This document shows positions 1 through 5,661 of a stretch of DNA of 9,827 nucleotides, one piece after another. Under the pieces are notes generated by a model, which searched no databases, had not been told where the DNA came from, and was given only the letters and a program-made list of their open reading frames with translations. The translations under genes were made by a program, and so were the position numbers. The stretch's first letter is position 1, and every line of letters starts with the position of its first letter. The stretch lies in contig CAMBXJ010000120.1 of NCBI GenBank assembly GCA_945871455.1, positions 1-9,827 of the forward strand, read 5' to 3'. The DNA comes from Asaia bogorensis. Lineage in GTDB: Bacteria; Pseudomonadota; Alphaproteobacteria; Acetobacterales; Acetobacteraceae.

Positions 1-220
1 GTACAAGGACATCTGGGACCCGCTGGGCCGCATCTTCGACGCGTTCGGCTTCGGCCGCTGTATGTGGGGCACCGATTGGACCCGCGCGGTCGAAATGTTG
101 ACCTTCCGCCAGGGCGTCGAGGCGTTTCGGGTCACCGACCGTCTGTCCGATACCGACCGCGCCGCGCTGATGGGTGAGACCTTGCAACGCATCTACGGCT
201 GGGACGCGGCGAAGACCTGA
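1..220 (+). CDS. Amidohydrolase-2 family protein, C-terminal fragment (5' end outside window)
   Basis: Read from base 2, the frame is open for 72 codons and ends at TGA 218-220. The peptide contains a segment reading GRCMWGTDWTR, preceded by a Pro-Leu-Gly-Arg-Ile-Phe-Asp helix. This matches the end of the TIM barrel in the amidohydrolase-2 (COG2159-like) family, where a late strand carries the MWG(T/S)D(W/F)P-type motif and its Asp is an active-site metal or acid-base residue. Family members are cytosolic metal-dependent hydrolases or decarboxylases acting on small, often aromatic or lactone, substrates; the substrate here is unknown. The gene converges on the minus-strand amidohydrolase at 294-1751, 73 bp away, and shares no obvious sequence with it, so the two are not recent duplicates. 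Most of the protein, including the N-terminal metal-binding His residues, lies outside the window, so the family call rests on this one motif and its context. Confidence 0.72.
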   Translation, partial: YKDIWDPLGRIFDAFGFGRCMWGTDWTRAVEMLTFRQGVEAFRVTDRLSDTDRAALMGETLQRIYGWDAAKT

Positions 221-293
221 CCGGCAGGCGAACGGGGGAAGCGAGGCGGGGCGGCCAAGTGGGGCGGCAAAGTGGGGCGGCCGCTGGTCCGCG

Positions 294-1751
294 CTACATC
301 GTGTTCTTGTGGATGTGGCCGTTCTGCATGATCACGCGGAAATGCGTTTCCGGGGTCTCCATCAGCCGGATATTGGCGAGCGGATCGCCGTCCACCAGCA
401 GCAGGTCGGCCAGTGCGCCCTCCTGCACGACACCCAATTTGCCCGGATAGGGGTTGCGCGCACCGGAGAAGGCCAGCAGGGCGGCATTGTCCGAGGTTGC
501 CATTTTCAGCACCTCGGCCGGCTTGTACCATCGGACCATCTTGCTGAGCTGGAAACCCCGCCTCGCCGCGGTGGCCGCATCAAACAGTGTATCGGTCCCC
601 CAGGCGGTCCGCACACCATGCTTGCGGGCCAGTTGGTAGGCGGTGTCGGTGCCGCTGAACATCTCCAACTGCTTGATTCGGTTGGGGGAGCCATCGGCAT
701 AGGCGGATTTCCCGTCGTCGAGGAACGGTTGCAGGCTCCACCAGATACCTTTCTCGGCCATCAGGGCGACCGTCGGGTCGTCCAGCAACTGGCCGTGGTC
801 GATGCAGCGAACGCCTGCCTCGATCGCCTGGCGCACCGCGCGCGGGGTGTACGCGTGCACCGTGGCATAGGTGCCCCAATTCTCGGCCGCTTCGACTCCG
901 GCGCGCAGTTCCGGCACCGTGTATTGGGTCACGTCCAACGGATCGAAGCTCGACGCCACGCCGCCACCGGCCATCAGCTTGATCTGGGAGGCCCCAAGCG
1001 CGAGTTGCTCCCGCGCCCGCATGCGCACGATGGACGCGTCATCCGCGATCGCGGCGGCGCCGATACGCTCGCTATAGGAAAACTCACCCGGGCGGGCGGG
1101 CAGTTCGGTGGGCAGCCGGAAGTCGCCGTGGCCGCCGGTCTGGGAGATAAACGCCCCCGAGGGCCAGATGCGGGGACCGGGAACGAGGCCGGTGTCGATG
1201 CCGCGCTTCAGGCCGAAGACCGGGCCGCCCAGGTCGCGGAAGCTGGTGAAGCCGCGCATCAGCGCGTCATTGGCCGCCTTCACCGCAGCGACGTTCACGA
1301 AGCCGATATCGGCCATCAGCAGCGCCGCCTGCGGCACGGTCTCGAACATGATGTGGGTATGCGCGTCGATCAGGCCCGGCATCAGGGTCCGGCCGCCGCA
1401 CCGGATCCGGGTTGTCACCCTGTCCGCCATGGTCGAGTCCGCGGTCGGGCCATCCGCGATCCGGGTGATCGTCGGGCCGGTCACCAACACGTTCGAGGGT
1501 CCGCTCAGTCGGTCGGACGTGCCGTCGAAGATGCGGACATTCTCGAACAATACCGCGTGAGGTTGGGTGGGCTGCCCCAGCGCCGATCCTGACCGGGCAA
1601 CCATACCCAGCCCGGCGGCGGCAACGATTTCCGCGACGAAGCCGCGTCGGGAGAGGCTGGCGTTGGCGCGCCGGGTAAAGACGTTCAGGGCCGGATCGCA
1701 GCATTGGCAGATCGGGGTGGGTGGCAGCGCGTCGTTCGTCTTGCCGGCCAT
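294..1751 (-). CDS. Tat-exported metal-dependent amidohydrolase (imidazolonepropionase/prolidase-like)
   Basis: This 485-residue protein of the amidohydrolase superfamily is probably a periplasmic metal-dependent hydrolase of a cyclic amide, peptide or lactone-like substrate. Visible active-site residues are the HTH motif at H131/H133 after MPGLIDA, a probable carboxylated bridging lysine K258 in QIKLMAGGG, histidines H299 (VHAY) and H319 (DHG), and the catalytic aspartate D386 (WGTD). A small beta-sandwich is formed by residues about 65-125 plus the tail that includes GALADLLLVDGDPL (445-458). The N-terminus has a twin-arginine motif, SRRGFVA at 34-40, then a hydrophobic Ala/Gly/Val stretch to about residue 59, so export by Tat is likely. 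The region before the twin arginines is unusually long and contains a CQCC cluster (15-18). The ATG at 1751-1749 is supported by AGGAGA five bases upstream (1757-1762). It is the last gene of the minus-strand run, 171 bp after the small cupin gene, so it could have its own promoter. The substrate is not identifiable. Confidence 0.9.
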   Translation of the reverse strand: MAGKTNDALPPTPICQCCDPALNVFTRRANASLSRRGFVAEIVAAAGLGMVARSGSALGQPTQPHAVLFENVRIFDGTSDRLSGPSNVLVTGPTITRIADGPTADSTMADRVTTRIRCGGRTLMPGLIDAHTHIMFETVPQAALLMADIGFVNVAAVKAANDALMRGFTSFRDLGGPVFGLKRGIDTGLVPGPRIWPSGAFISQTGGHGDFRLPTELPARPGEFSYSERIGAAAIADDASIVRMRAREQLALGASQIKLMAGGGVASSFDPLDVTQYTVPELRAGVEAAENWGTYATVHAYTPRAVRQAIEAGVRCIDHGQLLDDPTVALMAEKGIWWSLQPFLDDGKSAYADGSPNRIKQLEMFSGTDTAYQLARKHGVRTAWGTDTLFDAATAARRGFQLSKMVRWYKPAEVLKMATSDNAALLAFSGARNPYPGKLGVVQEGALADLLLVDGDPLANIRLMETPETHFRVIMQNGHIHKNTM

Positions 1752-1922
1752 TGTTGTCTCCTGTGTCGGTGGAGCTTCTGGCGGCGTCGGCCGAGCTCGG
1801 TTGCTGGTGAATTACGGAGGTGGAACGAGGGGGGGACTTTGTCCAATTCGGCCATTTGAACGGGTGATCGATCTTGCTTCCGGTTTCATTGCCACAGGAC
1901 AAGGTTCACCCAGCCGGCGGCA

Positions 1923-2297
1923 TCACTCTCCAACATTATGCACGATCCGGGTCGGCGACGCATGGATGCCCAGATGTCGCAGTTTCGTGTCACCGCAGTT
2001 GCGGAACACATGCGGCGTGTGGGGCGGCAGCACGATCATGTCCCCGGGGCCGAGGCGATGGGGTGTGGCTTCCTCGCCTTGCAGCCAGGCTTCCATGGTG
2101 CCTTCCAGGACAAACAGGCATTCGACATAGGGGTGGGAGTGGAGTTTCGTTGCGTAGCCCGGCTCGCTGGTTTGGATTCCGGTCAGCACGGGGTTTCCGT
2201 CATCCCCGGTCAGATGCTGGCGGGTGGCGGTTCGACCCAGGGATTTTTGTTCCACTTCCGCCAGGCGGATGATCTTGGCTTGCGGGAGCAGGGACAT
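1923..2297 (-). CDS. Small single-domain cupin protein
   Basis: This is a 124-residue cupin, the usual size for a one-domain member. Motif 1 is visible as KLHSHPYVE with ligands H53, H55 and E59, followed by LFVLEG; motif 2 is LGPGD...LPPHTPHVFRN with the fourth ligand probably H96. All four metal-binding positions are therefore present, and an Fe, Mn, Zn or Ni centre is expected. Such proteins act as small dioxygenases, isomerases, hydrolases or sensors, and the role cannot be told from sequence. The frame stays open upstream to an ATG at 2432, but that extension has no cupin character and overlaps the coding end of the bicupin gene. The start at 2297 is chosen because AAGGAAGGA sits eight bases upstream. 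It lies 37 bp after the bicupin gene on the same strand and is almost certainly co-transcribed with it. Confidence 0.87.
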   Translation of the reverse strand: MSLLPQAKIIRLAEVEQKSLGRTATRQHLTGDDGNPVLTGIQTSEPGYATKLHSHPYVECLFVLEGTMEAWLQGEEATPHRLGPGDMIVLPPHTPHVFRNCGDTKLRHLGIHASPTRIVHNVGE

Positions 2298-2305
2298 GGC
2301 CGGGG

Positions 2306-2314
2306 TCCTTCCTT
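2306..2314 (-). promoter_or_regulatory. Ribosome binding site of the small cupin gene
   Basis: On the minus strand this reads AAGGAAGGA, a near-ideal Shine-Dalgarno sequence, eight bases before the ATG at 2297. It decides the start against the in-frame ATG at 2432 and sits in the 37-bp gap after the bicupin stop codon. Confidence 0.75.
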
Positions 2315-2334
2315 GTTGCCGAACCGGTATCGTG

Positions 2335-3168
2335 TCACCGCGGCGGGGGTGCGTCGACCCACAGCAGCCGTAATGTCTCCGGCCCGTTGTTGCGCAATGC
2401 CGCGCTTGAGCCGGCGGGAAGATGCAAGCCATCGAGTCGACCCAGAACTTCGTTTCCGGCGCCGATATCGGTGATCGCCTGCCCGTTGGCGACCAGGTAG
2501 AGGCGGGAGACGGTCAGCACCTCGGTCGGCTGGGTGTGGCCCGGCTCCAGGGTCGTCATGCCGATCGCGATCTTGTTGTTGGCGACCGCGGTACCCGGAT
2601 TGTGGTCCACGGAGCCAGCCAATCCTCCTACCCAGTTCACCGACCAGCGCATCGTGCCGGGCACGCGAGCGGCCGGGGCGGACCAGCCGGGTTCCAGGTC
2701 GGCGAAGCGCAGAAGCTCGATTTCCGGTGCGTCGACGAACACATGGTCGTCTGGGTAGTAAACCGCTGCGTCGTTGCGCTCAATTCCGTCATGCACCCAG
2801 AACAGGATCACATCCTCGGTCCCGCAATTGCGCACGCCATGCGGGCAGCCGGCGGGGATGTAGGTGCAGTCCAGCGGACCGGCGCGATGCGGGTGGCCGG
2901 AGGCGTCGAACCCCTCCAACTCCCCTTGCAGGATGACGTAGATTTCCGTCACGCCGTGGACGTGCTTGCCGGCCTGACGCTGGCCGACCGGCAGATACAT
3001 CATGCCGATGGCGCATTCGGTGCTTTCGACCGCGACCGAGGGATTGGTGTTGATATGGTCCTTCGGCCCGCCGACCCAGGTCACCAGCCAGCGCATGGTG
3101 CCCGGTTCCTTGGCCTGTTTCGTGGTCCAGGTCGGTTCAAGGTCTCGGAAGCGGACGATGCGGGCCAT
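2335..3168 (-). CDS. Two-domain cupin (bicupin) with degenerate C-terminal domain
   Basis: This 277-residue protein is built from two tandem homologous halves, about 1-150 and 151-277. Each half opens with F(R/A)DLEP.W, then PGTMRW, (T/N)WVGG, NP..AV and (C/K)(A/I)IGM, which shows an internal duplication. The N-terminal half has the cupin metal site: H69 and H71 in GKHVHGVTE, E75, and H110 in PAGCPHGVRN. In the C-terminal half the aligned positions are E216, L218, R222 and A256, so all four ligands are lost while the beta-barrel framework residues stay. One metal centre per chain is expected, with the second barrel structural or substrate-binding. The ATG at 3168 has AGGAA seven bases upstream (3176-3180). 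It lies between the monooxygenase (68 bp upstream) and the small cupin (37 bp downstream), which suggests a role in the same pathway. No specific enzyme family is recognised; a ring-cleaving dioxygenase-like or isomerase role is possible but unproven. Confidence 0.87.
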   Translation of the reverse strand: MARIVRFRDLEPTWTTKQAKEPGTMRWLVTWVGGPKDHINTNPSVAVESTECAIGMMYLPVGQRQAGKHVHGVTEIYVILQGELEGFDASGHPHRAGPLDCTYIPAGCPHGVRNCGTEDVILFWVHDGIERNDAAVYYPDDHVFVDAPEIELLRFADLEPGWSAPAARVPGTMRWSVNWVGGLAGSVDHNPGTAVANNKIAIGMTTLEPGHTQPTEVLTVSRLYLVANGQAITDIGAGNEVLGRLDGLHLPAGSSAALRNNGPETLRLLWVDAPPPR

Positions 3169-3189
3169 GCGGGGATTCCTGAAGCGTCG

Positions 3190-3213
3190 GGACCCGGTCC
3201 GGTCACCGGGTCC
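3190..3213 (-). other. Strong hairpin in the monooxygenase-bicupin intercistronic gap
   Basis: GGACCCGGT (3190-3198) and ACCGGGTCC (3205-3213) form a perfect 9-bp GC-rich stem with a 6-base loop. It lies in the 68-bp gap between the monooxygenase stop and the bicupin start, about nine bases before the bicupin Shine-Dalgarno sequence in the direction of transcription. No T-run follows on the minus strand, so it does not look like an intrinsic terminator. An mRNA-stability or processing element that sets unequal expression of the two genes is a reasonable inference. Confidence 0.5.
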
Positions 3214-3236
3214 GCTGGGGCCGGTGGACGTGTCGG

Positions 3237-4895
3237 TCAGGCCGGCACTTTCGCCGGCGACAGCACGAAGCCTTCATAGCCATGGGCCGCGACGTCGGCG
3301 CAGATCCCGCGATAGCGCGCCATGCCGCCGGCATAGGGCATGAACACGCGTGGCTTGCCCGGTACATTGGCGCCCAGGTACCAGGAATGCGTGGCCATCG
3401 GCAGCAGGGTGGCGGCAGCGGCCTCGTTGACCTGTTGCACCCAGTTGTCCACCGCGTCCTGCTTAGGCTCGATGCGATCCAAGCCGTTGGCCCGCATATG
3501 AGCGATGCAGTCGGAAATCCATTCGGCATGCTGCTCGATCGCCACGGGCATGTTGCACAGCACGGACGGGCTGCCGGGGCCGGTGACGGTGAACAAGTTG
3601 GGGAAGCCGGCGACCTGCAGACCCAGATAGGTCACCGGGCCGGCCGCCCAGACCTCGGACAACGGCATTCCGTTGGTGCCACGGATATCCATCCGCAGCA
3701 TCGGACCGGTCATCGCATCGAATCCGGTGGCGAAGACGATGATGTCGAGCGCGTACTCACCCTCGGCCGTGCGCAGGCCGGTCGGCGTGATCGCCTGGAT
3801 CGGAGCGGCTTTCACGTCGACCAGGGTGACGTTGTCGCGGTTGAAGGTCTCGAAATAATCGCTGTCGATGGGCGGGCGCTTGGCGGCGTAGGGGTGGTCG
3901 ATGTCGGACAGGATCGCCGCCGTTTTCGGGTCCTTCACGATCTGGCGAATTTTGTTCTTGATGAACGCGGCCGCGGTGTCGTTGGCTTCCTTGCTGCTCA
4001 TCATGTCGTGGAAGGCGGCGCGGAACTGCAATCCGCCACGTTCCCAGGCCGCTTCGTAGATCTTCTCCCGCTCCTCGGCCGGGGTTTGCAGGGCCAGGCG
4101 GTCCTCGATTTTGAACTGATGGCCGTTCGCCGTTTCATGCGTGGCGGTGCGGATTTCGGCGGCGTTGTCCTTGATGTAGCGCTTGAATTCGTCGGTCAGG
4201 GGCGCATTTCGAGCCGGCACGCTGTAGTTTGCGGTGCGTTGGAACACGGTCAGGTGCCTGGCGGTCTCGGCGATCACCGGCGCGGCCTGGATGCCGGTGG
4301 ACCCGGTGCCGATCAGCCCGACCCGCTTGCCGGTGAAATCGACGCCTTCATGCGGCCATTCCCCGGTGTGGTACCAATCGCCCTTGAAGTCGGCCAGGCC
4401 AGGGATGCTTGGCACATTGGCGGTGGACAGGCAGCCGACGGCGGTGACCAGGAATTTCACCGTGTAGGTCTCGCCGCTTTCGGTGCGGACATGCCAGCGG
4501 TTCGCGGCGTCGTTATAATGTGCGGAGGTCACGCGGGTGTTGAACTGGATGTCGCGCTTCAGGTCGAACCGGTCGGCGACGAAGTTCAGGTAGCGCATGA
4601 TCTCGGCCTGGCCCGGATAGCGTTCGGACCATTCCCACTCGCGCATCAGTTCGGGGGCGAAGGTGTACCAGTAGGCGTGGCTTTCGGTATCGCAGCGGGC
4701 GCCGGGATAGCGGTTCCAGTACCAGGTTCCGCCGACGCCACCGCCGGCTTCCAGCGCCTTGACGGAAAGGCCGAGCCGATCGCGGAGACAGAGGAGCTGG
4801 TACATGCCTGCGAAACCGGCGCCGACGACCAGGGCGTCGAGTTCGGTGGCCTTGCCGGAGGCCGAGTTGGAGAAGTCGGTGGTCACGTCGGCCAT
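3237..4895 (-). CDS. Class I flavoprotein Baeyer-Villiger monooxygenase (cyclohexanone monooxygenase-like)
   Basis: This 552-residue FAD- and NADPH-dependent monooxygenase inserts one oxygen atom from O2 next to a ketone carbonyl, giving an ester or lactone. Features in order are the FAD-binding GAGFAG (25-30), GGTWYWNRYPGARCDTE (55-71) typical of the family, the Baeyer-Villiger fingerprint from F170 to P181 (F-x-G-x-x-x-H-T-x-x-W-P) and the NADPH-binding GTGSTG (196-201). FQRTANYSVPARN (218-230) and FATGFD in the C-terminal half follow, with GPGSPSVL and IEQH near the end. Length and motif spacing are normal, so the enzyme should be intact and cytosolic. An ATG 20 codons upstream (4955) is in frame, but the start at 4895 is preferred because GAAGGA lies 11-12 bases before it and the upstream residues are Arg-rich and unlike the family. 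It is the first gene of the minus-strand run. A TetR relic lies divergently upstream, a common arrangement for such genes. Cyclic, linear, steroid and aryl ketones are all possible substrates. Confidence 0.93.
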   Translation of the reverse strand: MADVTTDFSNSASGKATELDALVVGAGFAGMYQLLCLRDRLGLSVKALEAGGGVGGTWYWNRYPGARCDTESHAYWYTFAPELMREWEWSERYPGQAEIMRYLNFVADRFDLKRDIQFNTRVTSAHYNDAANRWHVRTESGETYTVKFLVTAVGCLSTANVPSIPGLADFKGDWYHTGEWPHEGVDFTGKRVGLIGTGSTGIQAAPVIAETARHLTVFQRTANYSVPARNAPLTDEFKRYIKDNAAEIRTATHETANGHQFKIEDRLALQTPAEEREKIYEAAWERGGLQFRAAFHDMMSSKEANDTAAAFIKNKIRQIVKDPKTAAILSDIDHPYAAKRPPIDSDYFETFNRDNVTLVDVKAAPIQAITPTGLRTAEGEYALDIIVFATGFDAMTGPMLRMDIRGTNGMPLSEVWAAGPVTYLGLQVAGFPNLFTVTGPGSPSVLCNMPVAIEQHAEWISDCIAHMRANGLDRIEPKQDAVDNWVQQVNEAAAATLLPMATHSWYLGANVPGKPRVFMPYAGGMARYRGICADVAAHGYEGFVLSPAKVPA

Positions 4896-4906
4896 TTGCG
4901 TGCGTA

Positions 4907-4912
4907 TCCTTC
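4907..4912 (-). promoter_or_regulatory. Ribosome binding site of the monooxygenase gene
   Basis: On the minus strand this reads GAAGGA, about 11 bases before the ATG at 4895. The spacing is a little long but usable, and it favours the internal ATG over the one at 4955, which has no comparable site. Confidence 0.5.
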
Positions 4913-5062
4913 GCCTTGCGTTGCGTTGGTTACCTGATCGCGTGGCCAGGACCAACTCACCATTGGGTCAGGATATGGCCCATTGTCCGGTCCGACATCA
5001 AGTTGTTGGCCTTGCGCCCGGATTTCGGGGGATCAAAGCGCGGGTCTGCCATTGGACCGGCT

Positions 5063-5200
5063 CTCACCACGATCAGCAAGGTGGCGGAACGTGCCGGGGT
5101 GCAGAGGCACACGTTCCATCCCAATTTTCCCGACGAGCGCAGTCTGTTCCTCGCCTGCTCGGCTTTGTCGTCGGAGCGTGACCCGCTGCCGGATGGCGCC
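5063..5200 (+). pseudogene. TetR-family transcriptional regulator, DNA-binding-domain relic
   Basis: The plus frame at 5063-5200 translates to LTTISKVAERAGVQRHTF followed by HPNFPDERSLFLACSALS and SERDPLPD. This is the helix-turn-helix and helix-4 region of a TetR repressor, where a TTI..VA..AGV..(G/H)T(F/L)Y.HF.(D/S)E pattern is expected. The usual Tyr and His of Y-x-H-F have become His and Asn here, residues normally kept in the recognition helix region. Upstream residues do not form the expected first helix (I-L-D-A-A-type), and downstream residues after DPLPD do not resemble a ligand-binding domain in any frame. A frame from ATG 4916 to 5512 is open through the relic and is near TetR length, but only the middle third looks like protein. 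It points away from the monooxygenase and was probably once its local repressor. A heavily diverged working regulator is the alternative. Confidence 0.6.
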
Positions 5201-5532
5201 GCGGCCGGCCCGCAAAAGCACGAGCATGTCTCCGGGACGCAGCAGATTGACGGAATAATCGTCGATTTTGCCCAGTCCGGGTCCGATGTGCCGCTGTCCC
5301 ACCACGCGCTGGTTCAGCCGAGAGGCTCCCACGACCGTGCCGATGGTCATCCCATCCGCGGAGCGACGCGGGCGCGGGCATGCAGGCATCTCTCACCGTC
5401 GCGGGACAGCGTCGGCCACTGGGCTGGGCGCCGAGCGCGGAGCCACTTGTGCGTCCTCTTATTTGCAAAAAGACAATCCATGATCGCCAATCGGCCTATC
5501 ATGCAGTCTTGAACAAATCGTGCGATGACTCG

Positions 5533-5541
5533 TGTTATGAT
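5533..5541 (+). promoter_or_regulatory. Candidate extended -10 promoter for the RTX gene
   Basis: TGT TATGAT is an extended -10 element (TGn followed by TATGAT, 5 of 6 to consensus), 120 bp before the RTX start codon and inside the most AT-rich stretch of the neighbourhood (about 5461-5545). A TTGAAC at 5509-5514 lies 21 bp upstream, too far for a standard -35, so the extended -10 would have to carry recognition, or an activator would be needed. Confidence 0.35.
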
Positions 5542-5650
5542 AGAGCGCCGCGACCGTAAAAGAGACGATCATGTGGCAGGGTTCGGCCCCGACGGCACGA
5601 TCCGCCTTGGCCGGAACATCTTGCCCAGCCGACCCAACAGCCCTGTTTCC

Positions 5651-5656
5651 GGGAGA
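5651..5656 (+). promoter_or_regulatory. Ribosome binding site of the RTX gene
   Basis: GGGAGA lies five bases before the ATG at 5662. It fits the first in-frame Met followed by RTX-like sequence, so the protein starts directly in repeat sequence with no signal peptide. Confidence 0.65.
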
Positions 5657-5661
5657 CACCG

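Larger units (their letters stand above)
4896..5661. other. 766-bp divergent intergenic region between the monooxygenase and RTX genes
   Basis: No intact gene is supported here. From left to right it contains the monooxygenase leader (4896-5062), a TetR DNA-binding-domain relic (5063-5200), a stretch of unrecognised sequence (5201-5460) and a relatively AT-rich promoter-like stretch with the RTX gene leader (5461-5661). In the monooxygenase leader, GTTGGT (4925-4930) and ACCAAC (4951-4956) form a 6-bp inverted repeat with a 20-bp spacer, and CCAA..TTGG spans 4952-4966. Either could be remains of a repressor operator, but both are short enough to be chance. A 47-codon stretch on the minus strand (5341-5201) starts exactly where the TetR similarity stops and contains a plausible RPGDMLVLL strand, but I cannot assign it to a family. 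Confidence 0.6.

Noticed and set aside
257..281. Tandem AAGTGGGGCGGC (257-268 and 270-281)
   Set aside because: Two copies of a 12-base G-rich string in a short convergent gap; too small and low in complexity to call a functional repeat.
174..1592. 472-codon open frame on the plus strand opposite the Tat amidohydrolase
   Set aside because: It is antisense to a gene with a full set of active-site residues and a good ribosome site. The translation is Arg/Gly/His-rich and domainless.
2298..2432. 45-codon N-terminal extension of the small cupin from ATG 2432
   Set aside because: It overlaps the bicupin coding end, is Arg/Cys-rich without cupin character, and lacks a ribosome site as good as the one before 2297.
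3282..4937. 551-codon open frame on the plus strand opposite the monooxygenase
   Set aside because: It is fully antisense to a gene with clear FAD, NADPH and Baeyer-Villiger motifs. Its translation is Gly/Val/His-rich with no recognisable domain, as expected for the antisense frame of a GC-rich gene.
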